This document shows, piece by piece, positions 28,001-37,392 of a stretch of 64,000 bases of DNA (position 1 is the first letter of the stretch; the number at the start of each line of letters is the position of its first letter). Position numbers and translations under genes: made by a program. Source of the DNA: Pyxicephalus adspersus. Lineage: Eukaryota; Chordata; Amphibia; Anura; Pyxicephalidae. The notes beneath the pieces were generated by a model. It did not search any database and was not told where the DNA came from. It worked only from the letters and a program-made list of their open reading frames with translations. The stretch covers positions 44,428,783 through 44,492,782 of the forward strand of contig NC_092862.1 of the NCBI RefSeq assembly GCF_032062135.1, in the 5' to 3' direction.

Positions 28001-31000
28001 TCATTGGTCCTGTGCTTATTTGCATTGTCAGATTTTGTAAATACTTGAGTGTAAGATGAGTTTTTTAACCCCAACACTCTGTAAAACATAATATTTGCTT
28101 CCACTCGAGTCTTCTGCCACTATGTCTGCTTATTCACTTGTCCTCTATATGCAGAAAGTGGGATAGCCCTGAGTTACACAACTACCTGTACTTAACTTTT
28201 CTGTTTCTGGGGCTACAAACCTGGCTCCTGTCCCAGCTTGGCAGTGTCAGTGGCATTGCTACTAGTCCCAGTGGGAGCAATTGCCTGGGTTTAAGAATTT
28301 ACACATTCACTTACACATTTTATTGTGTCTTAATACTGCCGACCATAATACAAAACTATTGGTTAAATGTTTTTGATAGTAATATTCATATAGCTAGCAA
28401 TTATTATGGCTAACATATAGACTAAAGAAGTGTGAAGTAAACTTGTATATGTGTGTCAGTTATAGTAGGGCTGATTCTGGGCAATATATTTTGTGCGACA
28501 TTTTTAAAGCATTATCCATTAGCCTATTTTCATACATAGTTGCAGTACATTTTTCAAAACTTTTTTTTTAACTATAGTTTTATATAGCTTTGTTTTCATG
28601 ATTCTAAAGCTTTGGTTGTTATCTTCCCCTTCATATGTAAACAATTAATTAGCTGGCAAACATCTTTGTTAGTTATGTCCCTGACCCAGCAGCCTCAGAG
28701 TGATTTTATATTGGATGTATGTTTGTACTTTATCTTCCAAATAGGTTGTATTGGCTCCTCTCAAATAGTTTAGACATTTTTTATACATATTTATTTGGTA
28801 GATGGTGAACAATTGAACAAAAACGTGTTAAGAATAAAAAAGAAATCTCTTTAGGGGGCCACACTGCAAGGGTTACATTTTTGTTTAGGTCCAGGGTTTC
28901 CTTACCCTCTTTTTGTGGCTTCTCTTCCATCTTACCCCTGTGTTGTGGTCAAGCCTTTGACACCCTCACATACTATGCATACTATTCATCCTACATTGTA
29001 GAGGATGACATCCAATGGTTTATGAAAGAGGCTGGAGATGAGGAGTCCCCTATACATACATAAATAGGCATTTAATCCTTTCAGTGATTCTTGGAGTTAG
29101 GCTTTAGGACAACAATCGATTTCTTAAATATTTTTGGTGACCATATTGGTGCACTCTCTGCACTACAGTTAATAGGTGTGTACACATGAACTATAGGAAA
29201 ACTGAGACTGTATTTATATCACCCAAACCAGTATTCACCTTTGTACTGTGACTGATTTATCTTTTTTTAATTCTGTAGAAAGACAGGCTGGACATCCTCT
29301 GCTGTGTCCCAGGATGTAAGAAGAATCGCAGTACAGACAAACGAAAGAGCTGTCTTTTCCTGTTCTTCAAGAAGATCCATGCCCCTCTGCTAATGAACGA
29401 TTGGATGCGGCCTATAGTGGTGCGTGATATCTATGTTGTGTATCTCACACACTAGCAGTAAATCAGAACAACACGTTTAATTGAAAACTTTAGAATTGAC
29501 CTATTGTTAGGGACAGGAATGGATAAATTAAAGAATGCAATATGTCTGTGCATGAGTAATTGAATCTCTCCTTACAGCTTCATTTTTAGCAACAGGCCCT
29601 AATTTTAGTTTTTGCACTTTTGTAGGATCTGAAAGCTTTTTTTTATTGCAGAAAAATAATGAAGTAAAAGTAGCGAGGTTAAAACCCCTGTAAGGTTTCC
29701 ATTACTTCCTGTGACATATCAGGAAGTGAGAGAAATCTTGTCCTTTGACAGTTTTCACTGAACCAAGTCTGTAACTTTTTCTTTTTTTTTTTTTTGTCAC
29801 CAGTAAAGAAACAGTAAAACAAATCTGACAAGGCTGATAACTGTTTCTACTCTTTCAATAATAAAACCAGTTTGGGCTTTAGGTGTACATTTAGTAATAT
29901 ACATTATGTATGCTCCTGTGTGCTGTGCAGGGTTTATTCCTGGCAACCAAAGTAAGAAAGGTATATTAATGTGATGCTTCAGCTGGCTGGTATGATCAGA
30001 GATGTATTGTTTTTTGCAGATGTCAGTCTTTGTGGGAATTCTCTCCTTTAGCATTGCTGTGGTCAATAAAGTCGAAATTGGTTTGGATCAGTCCCTGTCA
30101 ATGCCAGATGTGAGTTTTCATTACACTATGGAACTAAAGATATGCAATGTGCTGATCACATATTGTCTGTTCTGACATTTTTGCTTTTTGCTGTAGGATT
30201 CCTATGTACTGAAATACTTTGAGTCCCTGAATAAATACCTACACACCGGTGCTCCAGTGTATTTTGTGGTGGAAGAAGGACATGACTATAAAACAAAGGA
30301 GGGGCAGGCTATGGTGTGCGGTGGGGCAGGATGCAACAACAACTCATTGGTTCAACAGATTTACAATGCTGCACAATTAGACAACTAGTGAGTAGTAATT
30401 TATAAATTAAATCTCATATATGTTTATATAACCATGCAGTCTTCTAATAACCTATCTCGATTTCTAGCACAAAAATAGGCTATGCTCCTTCCTCTTGGCT
30501 GGATGATTACTTTGACTGGGTGAAACCTCAATCAACGTGTTGTCGTGTGTATAACGAATCTGAAAAGTTTTGCAATGCTTCAGGTAATTTTTTAATAAAG
30601 GTCAACCTGGTAGAAAGAAAAAAAAAACAGCATGGATAGTATGGGTAATGTTTTGTACCCATTCCCAATTGCACTGTATACATATGTAGAATTGTTAGAC
30701 TTTGATCATTTATATCAAACCAAAACTGTCAGAAAACTTTGAGAGAATATGTAATGCTGCATTAAAGCACTAAATTAAACTTGTTCCTTGCAGTTGTGGA
30801 CCCATCCTGCCATCGCTGTCGAAATCTTACAACGGAAGGTAAACGGAAGCCAGTAGGAGAGGATTTCATGAAATTTCTGCCAATGTACCTCTCAGACAAT
30901 CCGAACCCGAAATGTGGGAAAGGGTAGGTCCAACAAGACATTGTCATTAGTGCTGAGAATCTGGCCTAGGGAAATAATGCTAAAGTCAATATGAGATTTT

Positions 31001-34000
31001 GTGTGCCTTGTACAAAAGATTCTGTAACTTCTTCATTATTCGTTGTGTTCAAGGTTTAATTGTCCCAATGCTGTCTAACTTGTTCTTCCAACTTCTTTTT
31101 CATGAACTAAATTGTTTGTTTGGCATTTTATTTTTTGCAGGTAATTTCCTCTATTTATATTTTGCTAAGTCCCCATTTAAAATGCCATGTGTGTTAATGT
31201 GTATTGATATTTGAAGCTTTTTTAATGACCACATTTATTGAGATTATAAAGCACCAACAACAAATCGGGAGATAGGTATATGACAAAAACAAATGGAAAA
31301 GGTTTATGACAATTAAGAAAACAGCAAGAGCAAAAAAGGAGAACAAGTGCATGTGTTCTGATCAGCTTTTGTATTGATTGTCACAGGTCATAGATCATTG
31401 CAGCAGTATTATACAAACAAAACCTAAGGTTAGACCATAGAGAAGTAGACGAATCTATAGAGGGAAGAAAAGAAGGAGGCGGTAGATAAAGTGGAAAGAC
31501 AGTGGGGAAAGCGGGACAGTGGCAGCCAGGAGCGAATATCTGTTCAGAAGAAGGATATTAGATCATTAAAGGAGTGTTTTTAAATGAGGGTGATGAGAAT
31601 CTTGGATTCTATGGACCATGTTTATCTGATCTGGTCACCTTGGAATCATTTTGTTGAACTGTGTGTTTGTGTTAGGCTCCAGAAGTCTTGCAATTTTACA
31701 TCGTGGAAGGAAAGGGTGGGGAATACCTAGGTACTATAAATAGTTTATATGTGATATGTTGCACAGGATGGAACTGGACAAAGTTTTTGTCTGGCTTATA
31801 GTTGAGTATGGGCAATTTAGGATCCTTAAGAATGTTCTGGAGAAATAGAGGAGTCAGAGGAGGTAAAGCATTGTTGATCAAAAAGTGATTGATAATTTGG
31901 AGTTGGGACAGAAGTGACTGTTCTTTCTTTTGACCCCTTTTAGTGGACATGCTGCATACAGCACTGCTGTAGACCTCATATCCAATGGTACAGATGTGGG
32001 AGCTACTTACTTTATGACTTACCACACCATCCTACATGACTCCTCGGACTTCATCGATGCCATGCGAAAAGCACAAGTAATAGCCAAGAATATCACTGAC
32101 AGCATAGATGTCCCTGGCAAAAATTACAGAGTGTTTGCTTACAGGTATTTTCTGAGGCTGATTTATTTAATTTTGGTGATTTTAGTAAAAACATGATTAT
32201 AAATATAAGCATTACAACTCTTACAAGTAACGTATTTGTGGATTTTTTTTTCTTTAATTATGTTTTCATTTTACATTTTTCTAAAGATGTTTGTACCGTA
32301 TGTAATATTTTTGGGTTGCTTGCTTTTTAAGAAAGCAAATCACTTGTGTGATGATAATAATGTACAGCTATTCACCAGGCCAAGGTAATGACATTTGTTT
32401 TGCCTTTGACATGTTCATGAAAAATACATTAAAAGTTTTATATTTTTGCTTATTTGCAGTGTTTTCTATGTGTTCTATGAACAATACCTAACCATTGTGG
32501 ATGATACAGTGTTCAACCTTTGCCTGTCGTTGGCTGCAATCTTCTTTGTGACTGTCATTCTTCTGGGCTTCGAGATCTGGTCCTCCGTCCTGATGTGTCT
32601 TACCATCTCCATGATCCTCGTCAATATGTTTGGAGTCATGTGGCTCTGGAACATCAGCCTGAACGCTGTGTCTCTAGTGAATTTAGTCATGGTAAGTTCT
32701 ATTTGCTATACATCTGAAGTAAACCTATTGCTAGGTATCTATATCCAAAAAACAGAAAACTCTGCTGGATGGAGTGTTTTTTTGTCGGTTGTCTGTTTGG
32801 TAGATCCCTCCTCACGTCTGTGCTAGTATCAAATATAGAGGCGCAAGGAAATCTCCTCAACGTAGAGGGACATGTAGTTTTTGTTACTACTGGAACAGGT
32901 GCCCTACCCACTGTCTAAAGGAAAAACAGATACAAATAAAAACCTGACAGCTTTAACACTTACGCACAATATCCAAAACAGGAACAAATATTATTTTGGC
33001 TATAGACCCATTTTAGCTGTGTTGTTCATGCTTTGAGAGTAATGTTGTAGGTGCAGTCTTTGCATAGCATTCTCCACTGTGTGCTCTTCTACATCAAGTT
33101 TATTACAACATGCATCAGTTTTATCATGTGTACCTGGTGTATGTGTGTCACATCTGTCTAGAATTTGTTTTCTCACCAATTTAATGTACATTAACCTAAC
33201 ATTCTGGTGACATTATTACCTTGCAGTGTTGTGGCATTTCTGTGGAGTTCTGCAGCCATATAACTAGAGCCTTCTCCATCAGCACCAAGGGAAGCCGAGC
33301 ACAGCGTGCACAGGATGCCTTGGCACACATGGGAAGTTCGGTAAGTGTGGTAGTGAGCAGTCAGCCCTTATTTATATTCCAAGGTGGTGCTAAACTAGTG
33401 GTGGGCAATTTATTTCAAATTGAGGTCTTTTAGTGCTGTTACTGACTTCATCAAAGGGTCATAGTTATCAATCAATATTGCAAAAATAAATACCAAAAGC
33501 TATCGGACTGCAGACGTTCATATGAGGCCATGCTACTATGGTCAGAGACTGCAGACATGCTACAAGTGATGGTCAGTGGTGCAAAAAAACAAAACGCAAA
33601 ACATGAGAGCTAGGAATTATGGCTATTAAACTTTTTGTGCTATGTTTGACATTTGTCATGTTCTAAAAGTTATTTTAAATATTTAATTTAAAATAAGAAC
33701 TGGGTGTATGACGTTGGGAAAAAAATGAGAAGTGGAAAAAAAAAAAAACCTCTTAACTAGTAAAAGCCGCTCTAAATAATATTTTCCTTTGCCAAAGGAA
33801 GCTCCAAAACCAAGACTACTGTCTGCAAAAAAACAATACTGCTTGCAGCAACCTGCTCACACGCATGCTGCTTATATTAATGGTTAGCAATGACAATACT
33901 TTTGTTCTCCTATTCCTCCTAAATTCGGCTCAATTGGGATATGTTACATTATTATCTGCGTTGTGGGTTACATGGCTAGTATTACTGTTATGTAGTGATT

Positions 34001-34813
34001 TCACTAGTGCTTAATTTTTTCATTGTATATGTAGGCAAAACACTAGCTTTATAAAATACATTAAAGTACACTTTGGTTTGTTTTTTCCCCTTTTTGTGTT
34101 GTAACAATAACATTTTCATTACATAGTTTTGAGTTAGAATATAACAAAAAAAAAATCTGATTTTTCTCAGGTCTTCAGTGGAATTACTCTGACAAAGTTT
34201 CTGGGAATCGGCATCATGGGCTTGTCCAAGTCTCAGATATTCAAGATTTTCTACTTCAGGATGTACTTATCTATGGTGCTTCTTGGTGCAGCTCATGGCC
34301 TAATATTTCTGCCAGTTCTTCTTAGTTACATAGGTGAGTGCGGTAGCAGTGACTATGACTAGTAGAACATACAGGGGAAGTCTTACTGAGTCATTTGCAG
34401 CCATCCTAGTAGAGAACACTCTATGGTTTACAAGGATTACTTTCCCACAGACATTTGTGATGTATACCCAAGAACTCATGAATGAACTCAAAATGTTGAC
34501 TTGGACTAGCAAGGAACTAAGATGAGAACATACAGGGCAACAACAAATAATGCTGCTTATTTTTGGGTGTATTCATCTGTTTGAATAAATGAATGTGCCT
34601 TACACAATTATGTGTGGCTATTTTGGGCATAGGCAGCCAAGCCTTTACCAACCGGCTTCTTCAAGCTACTAAATACAGCTAATGGCACCATGTCATATGA
34701 GAACTTGGAAGCAATGAAGCCTCTCTAGTCATGTCCTTGTAGGGTTTACATAGCTGCTTGTGAAGACATGTCGATTAGAGAGCATGTTGCACATCAGGCT
34801 GCTGTACACTGCA

Positions 34814-34852
<39 letters not shown>

Positions 34853-36865
34853 GCATTAATGATTCGGAAGGGGCTAACCTTTGGGTTATACTTCTGCTTA
34901 CTCTAGCCCTGTTTTTTTTCCAATGTACTAGCAGGATGGGTGTTTCTTCCATCATACTGTGCTAAAGAATAACCAACCTAATTTTTTTCTAGCATTTTTT
35001 TTTACTGTATTCAGACCGTGCGTAGGCATAGCAGGAGCAGCCTAGATGTATCAAATACTGGGTACCACATAATGGTGTTTCTGAGTCCAGAGCAACTTGC
35101 ATTGCCTCAATACAGACCCACATGAAGGCTTACAAAATGAGTAGGTCAGGGCGGCCAAGTACTGGGAGCAATGCAGTAAGACTGAGCACTGATATTGTGC
35201 TGGATGGAGCATCTCCCTTCTGCTGCTTGCAAGGCACATTGTGGAACACCAAACTTTGTGCCATTCTTACTGCCTGAATACAGTGACTTTGGTCACCTCA
35301 GCTAATCTGACCCTTACCTGCTGTCCAAGTTTTAAAAGTACCTGAGGCTTTGCCTTTTTGCTAAAAGCCTGTATGTTACCATACCACCACAGAGTTGCAA
35401 AATGACTTGCAGTGCACCCACTGACTGTGATAGCAGCTGCAGCCTTTTGCCGTCTGTCCTTGGAGTCTATATTAGTTGGGTCCTCTTTTCAGATGAGGTA
35501 GTAATCTTTATGAACATGAAAGGCTCATGACACGAATCATCAAGGTATTTGCAGACCTTTTGTATCTTAGAATGTCTTTATTCAGGTTCAGAAATTTTGC
35601 TTTGAATCCACCAAATCTTTTGTCTTCTTCCAGGACTGTTTGCTTATACCTTCCCGGTTATGTCCTCCTCCTTAGACTGACTTGTTTATTAAACCCATAG
35701 CAATTTCAATATATTACTTATAGATTATATTCTATATAGCTATACTTAGTCAATATTAGCTTTAAATGGGACTCCACAGCATAGAAAGCATTCCCCCACT
35801 TTACTAACCTAATGAACAAAGTAGTAAAACCAAGCAAAGCAGATGTTTCATTTTTAGAAACTTAATACAATAAAATTCCTTTGTGCCACTACTTTGTTTT
35901 GCTGCTGGAGCATTTTCTCACAATGCAAGTTGATTTAAAATGTACTAATATTGTATGAAGACCCCCTTTCTGCTAAATAAATGTAAAGAAATAAGGTGTA
36001 GCAATACAAATCCTATCTCATTTTTCTCAGCTATAGAAGTTTGATGAACTAAAGTTCAAGGAAATCTATCCAGTAGTTATGTATGCAAAAAATCCTTTCC
36101 CCCATTCTAATGTTTTTGCCTCAACAGTCCACGATCTACCAAAAAATAAAGGTTTTAGTGGATGGAGTCATCTAAAAATAGTTCACTGACTTTTTACAAA
36201 TTCTTAGTTTGCCTAAGTGAAATGTATTATTTCCTGTTTTTCACTACATGGAATTGAGTAGGGAATGAATATAGCCGGTACTAGGTACTTAGTGGGGAAT
36301 TTACCTTTCTGTACTGGTAACCACACAAAAAAGAAACACTTCCCTATGAAGACTTGGTGGTCTTCATAGCCATCTATCTCCAGAAGCGGATTTGTTTTTT
36401 TAAGATGGTATGTTCTTAAAGTATTTGACTGTTCTTAGAATATGTTGCATTCAGTACTGCTTATATTTGCTAAAGGAAGTCATACAATAATGTGTCATGG
36501 TTAACATATTCTAATTACATTCAATTAGACAACACTGGAACAAACTGAATTTGCCAAATGAGTGTTCCATTCCCCTTGTAAAAGACAACTTAAATAAAGT
36601 TAGTTTGCACACACAAAAGTCCATTCTACTACAGCAAAATATTTTCACTGTCTTTGCCTTTATTATGTAATTTTTACTTACGTTCTTCCAACCCCTTTAC
36701 CAAAAAGGAAAAAAATGCTTTATGTGCTATCATGATGAGGATTGTGTATTTCTGACACCAATATAAATCTTTATTTCCCCAGGGCCACAAGTGAACAAAG
36801 CCAAGGTTCAAGCAGCACGAGAAAGAATAAGAGGCACAGAACAAGAACGCCTTCTTGTCCACTAA
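12971..36865 (+). CDS. NPC1: NPC1, lysosomal cholesterol transporter, exons 2-25 (5' exon missing)
   Basis: Multi-pass membrane protein of late endosomes and lysosomes. It takes cholesterol from NPC2 and moves it into the limiting membrane. Twenty-four exons join in frame to 3780 nt. With the missing first exon (19 codons in human) the protein would be about 1278 aa, as in human. Order of domains: cysteine-rich sterol-binding N-terminal domain (exons 2-6), proline-rich linker and first membrane helix (exon 6), second helix and middle luminal domain (exons 8-11), sterol-sensing domain (exons 12-15), cysteine-rich third luminal domain (exons 16-21), last membrane helices (exons 21-24), and a cytosolic tail ending in a dileucine (RLLVH) that matches the human LLNF sorting signal. 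As I recall the human exon lengths, all agree except exon 7 (+3 nt) and exon 21 (-3 nt). The start codon is not in view. The gene faces RMC1 tail to tail. Confidence 0.97.
13094..13831. other. NPC1 intron 2
   Basis: 738 bases. A 95-codon open frame on the - strand (13395-13682) matches nothing I know. No other structure seen. Confidence 0.8.
13832..13938 (+). CDS. NPC1: NPC1 exon 3
   Basis: 107 nt, acceptor ctgcag, donor gtatgt. Encodes [16 protein letters not shown] and the helix LQLPLQFLS of the N-terminal domain. It carries an N-glycosylation sequon (NVS). Confidence 0.95.
14530..15134 (-). mobile_element. internally deleted hAT (Charlie-like) transposon
   Basis: Ends catgggtccgcaaac (left) and, reversed, caggggtgggcaaac (right), the usual hAT-Charlie terminus. 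Flanks atctagag and attctagag look like an 8-bp target duplication with one extra base. The - strand codes first a BED-type zinc finger (about 15050-14750: [19 protein letters not shown]) and then, almost at once, a hAT C-terminal dimerisation segment (about 14730-14560: [18 protein letters not shown]). The catalytic middle is gone. It sits in NPC1 intron 3. Confidence 0.85.
15405..15580 (+). CDS. NPC1: NPC1 exon 4
   Basis: 176 nt, acceptor ttccag, donor gtgagt. Encodes [18 protein letters not shown] and the sequon NVT. The cysteine pattern of the N-terminal domain is intact. Confidence 0.95.
16035..16202 (+). CDS. NPC1: NPC1 exon 5
   Basis: 168 nt, acceptor gttcag, donor gtaaag. Encodes [15 protein letters not shown] and [16 protein letters not shown], close to the sterol pocket of the N-terminal domain. 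Confidence 0.95.
16475..16776 (+). mobile_element. short inverted-repeat element (family B), copy 1
   Basis: Begins taaggctgcat and ends tgtgtacgcagcctta. Core ggaaaggatctttcacaatc, actgtacatacagcac and gggggagaatg is shared with copies at 20572, 26281 and 61666. In NPC1 intron 5, ending 64 bases before exon 6. Confidence 0.75.
16841..17090 (+). CDS. NPC1: NPC1 exon 6
   Basis: 250 nt, acceptor ttccag, donor gtcagt. Ends the N-terminal domain (NNATKGC, CSCQDC), then the proline linker VPPPPPEPW and the first membrane helix after the signal peptide. Confidence 0.96.
17091..17899. other. NPC1 intron 6
   Basis: 809 bases, AT-rich. Nothing recognised. Confidence 0.7.
17900..17976 (+). CDS. NPC1: NPC1 exon 7
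   Basis: 77 nt, acceptor ctctag, donor gtatgc. Encodes the cytosolic stretch [14 protein letters not shown]. It is one codon longer than the human exon (74 nt), and the frame is kept. Confidence 0.92.
17977..19211. other. NPC1 intron 7
   Basis: 1235 bases, AT-rich. Nothing recognised. Confidence 0.7.
19212..19582 (+). CDS. NPC1: NPC1 exon 8
   Basis: 371 nt, the longest coding exon of the gene. Acceptor ttttag, donor gtaact. Encodes [10 protein letters not shown], a membrane helix ([16 protein letters not shown]) and the start of the middle luminal domain ([26 protein letters not shown]). Confidence 0.96.
20572..20833 (+). mobile_element. family B inverted-repeat element, copy 2
   Basis: Termini taaggctatgtacacacg and tgtgtacgtagcctta are a near-perfect inverted pair. 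Same core as the other copies. In NPC1 intron 8. Confidence 0.8.
21345..21472 (-). repeat. diverged SINE-like fragment
   Basis: tatttataaagcgctatata and ggggaccttgcccaaaaaag resemble the SINE tail family but with more changes. In NPC1 intron 8. Confidence 0.45.
21659..21885 (+). CDS. NPC1: NPC1 exon 9
   Basis: 227 nt, acceptor ctgcag, donor gtaagt. Middle luminal domain: [41 protein letters not shown]. Several N-glycosylation sequons. Confidence 0.96.
21886..22483. other. NPC1 intron 9
   Basis: 598 bases. Nothing recognised. Confidence 0.7.
22484..22584 (+). CDS. NPC1: NPC1 exon 10
   Basis: 101 nt, acceptor cacag, donor gtatgt. Encodes [16 protein letters not shown] and [10 protein letters not shown] of the middle luminal domain. 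Confidence 0.95.
23121..23560. mobile_element. CpG-rich inverted-repeat element in NPC1 intron 10
   Basis: Left end taagctacgtacacacttcc and right end gaagtgtgtacgcagcttta are inverted partners; similarity continues inward for about 70 bases (cgaacgacgaacgatc on both arms). The body is packed with cgaacgatcg-like words, so CpG is far denser than in the surrounding AT-rich intron. Ends resemble family B. Overlapping open frames on both strands are by-products of the repeat. No transposase seen. Confidence 0.8.
24246..24522 (-). mobile_element. nonautonomous hAT-like element
   Basis: Read on the - strand it starts gtgtttcttaaccagggttc, followed by ggttgcttggggttcc; the other end is cagtgttatttgac. 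About 277 bases, no coding. A relative is at 47475-47690. Confidence 0.55.
24594..24696 (+). CDS. NPC1: NPC1 exon 11
   Basis: 103 nt, acceptor ttcag, donor gtaagt. Encodes [17 protein letters not shown] and RAWEKE, the end of the middle luminal domain. Confidence 0.95.
24929..25118 (+). CDS. NPC1: NPC1 exon 12
   Basis: 190 nt, acceptor catag, donor gtgggt. Encodes [14 protein letters not shown] and the first helix of the sterol-sensing domain ([17 protein letters not shown]). Confidence 0.95.
25265..25447 (+). CDS. NPC1: NPC1 exon 13
   Basis: 183 nt, phase 0, acceptor ttcag, donor gtacat. Core of the sterol-sensing domain: [40 protein letters not shown]. The proline of the IPL motif corresponds to human P691, needed for sterol handling. 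Confidence 0.97.
25448..25913. other. NPC1 intron 13
   Basis: 466 bases. Nothing recognised. Confidence 0.7.
25914..26028 (+). CDS. NPC1: NPC1 exon 14
   Basis: 115 nt, acceptor cacag, donor gtaagt. Encodes [15 protein letters not shown] and [18 protein letters not shown] of the sterol-sensing domain. Confidence 0.96.
26281..26586 (+). mobile_element. family B inverted-repeat element, copy 3
   Basis: Termini taaagcttcatacacacg and cgtgtgtacgtagtctta. Core ctgtacatacagcacagttc and ggggagaacgagcg as in the other copies. In NPC1 intron 14. Confidence 0.75.
27660..27787 (+). CDS. NPC1: NPC1 exon 15
   Basis: 128 nt, acceptor tacag, donor gtgaat. Encodes [17 protein letters not shown] and [12 protein letters not shown], the last helix of the sterol-sensing domain. 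Confidence 0.96.
27788..29278. other. NPC1 intron 15
   Basis: 1491 bases. A 60-codon + frame at 28881-29063 has no recognised relatives. No repeat identified. Confidence 0.65.
29279..29419 (+). CDS. NPC1: NPC1 exon 16
   Basis: 141 nt, phase 0, acceptor tgtag, donor gtgcgt. Encodes KDRLDILCC, a lysine-rich cytosolic loop and MNDWMRPIV. Confidence 0.94.
29655..29760. repeat. second copy of cacttcctgtc hairpin repeat
   Basis: Shares the aaagtagcgag lead-in and the inverted cttcctg/caggaag arms with the unit at 1815-1935. In NPC1 intron 16. Confidence 0.45.
30020..30109 (+). CDS. NPC1: NPC1 exon 17
   Basis: 90 nt, phase 0, acceptor ttgcag, donor gtgagt. Membrane helix [17 protein letters not shown] followed by [10 protein letters not shown]. 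Confidence 0.95.
30197..30387 (+). CDS. NPC1: NPC1 exon 18
   Basis: 191 nt, acceptor tgtag, donor gtgagt. Third luminal domain: [40 protein letters not shown]. Confidence 0.95.
30468..30583 (+). CDS. NPC1: NPC1 exon 19
   Basis: 116 nt, acceptor tctag, donor gtaatt. Encodes [16 protein letters not shown] and a CC pair of the cysteine-rich loop. Confidence 0.95.
30794..30923 (+). CDS. NPC1: NPC1 exon 20
   Basis: 130 nt, acceptor tgcag, donor gtaggt. Encodes [27 protein letters not shown], the rest of the cysteine-rich loop. Confidence 0.95.
30924..31943. other. NPC1 intron 20
   Basis: 1020 bases. The stretch 31240-31600 is A- and G-rich and looks like an old retroelement tail, but no family could be named. 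Confidence 0.4.
31944..32144 (+). CDS. NPC1: NPC1 exon 21
   Basis: 201 nt, acceptor tttag, donor gtattt. One codon shorter than human (204 nt). Encodes [12 protein letters not shown] and [14 protein letters not shown]. The isoleucine of VIAKN lines up with human I1061, site of the common disease mutation, and has the normal residue here. Confidence 0.95.
32460..32691 (+). CDS. NPC1: NPC1 exon 22
   Basis: 232 nt, acceptor ttgcag, donor gtaagt. Encodes [16 protein letters not shown] and membrane helices ending [10 protein letters not shown]. Confidence 0.96.
33227..33340 (+). CDS. NPC1: NPC1 exon 23
   Basis: 114 nt, phase 0, acceptor ttgcag, donor gtaagt. Encodes [16 protein letters not shown] and DALAHMGSS. 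The GISVEF motif is typical of RND-like transport proteins of this family. Confidence 0.96.
33341..34170. other. NPC1 intron 23
   Basis: 830 bases. A short stretch near 33397 (agtggtgggcaa) resembles a hAT terminus; too little to call. Poly(A) run near 33737. Confidence 0.4.
34171..34333 (+). CDS. NPC1: NPC1 exon 24
   Basis: 163 nt, acceptor ctcag, donor gtgagt. Last membrane helices: [36 protein letters not shown]. Confidence 0.96.
34334..36782. other. NPC1 intron 24
   Basis: 2449 bases, the longest complete NPC1 intron here. Contains a (TA)n tract at 34815-34846. Otherwise nothing recognised. Confidence 0.7.
34815..34846. repeat. (TA)n microsatellite
   Basis: About 16 ta units in NPC1 intron 24. 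Confidence 0.95.
36783..36865 (+). CDS. NPC1: NPC1 exon 25, coding part
   Basis: 83 nt to the TAA at 36863-36865, acceptor cccag. Cytosolic tail GPQVNKAKV... ending ERLLVH. The dileucine sorting signal is kept although the last two residues differ from human. Confidence 0.94.
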
Positions 36866-37267
36866 GGTGACTGTGTACAATATATATGGAGCCCCCCTGG
36901 AGGAGAGATACAGACCCATCCAGCACCACCCTCACTGCAGTTTGCAATCTCAGGAAAGGACTCTGACAGCAGTGTTATAAGCAATTACTTCCACCATGTA
37001 TATAGAAGTTACATTTTATTGGGAAAGTTTTGTTTTTTTGTTCTTTACAATCTTTTTAATTTATGGGCAAACCTTAATGTGTTTTCTAAATGCAGAACCA
37101 ATGCAAGTTCCCCAGCTCCTTTATTTCTGACGGAGTCATGTTTTATCATAAAGGCAAATATATTTTAATAACTAATTTGCTAATACATTACTTTTTATAT
37201 TAGAGAATATATGAGCTGAATGAAGAAAGAAAGGAGTTCACGTTTTATAAGCAGAATCTGCATGGAC

Positions 37268-37273
37268 TTTATT
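37268..37273 (-). promoter_or_regulatory. candidate RMC1 poly(A) signal
   Basis: AATAAA on the - strand about 40 bases after the RMC1 stop. Use would give a very short 3' UTR. Other copies at 37121 and 37015 (as tttatt on the + strand) would make longer 3' UTRs that approach the NPC1 end. Confidence 0.4.
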
Positions 37274-37312
37274 CTTAATATAATACATTTGTACAATTTT
37301 TTTATATGCAGT

Positions 37313-37392
37313 CTAAGCAGAGCTAATCTTCAGCATTGCTTGTTCACCAAACTGCTGTCTGAAGAAGGTCACATGTTCCTCGCAGTGTTCTC
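37313..37392 (-). CDS. RMC1: RMC1 exon 20, coding part
   Basis: 80 nt, acceptor tgcag, stop TAG at 37315-37313. Encodes EHCEEHVTFFRQQFGEQAML, then a short tail unlike the human end. Stop codon only 447 bases from the NPC1 stop on the other strand. Confidence 0.92.
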
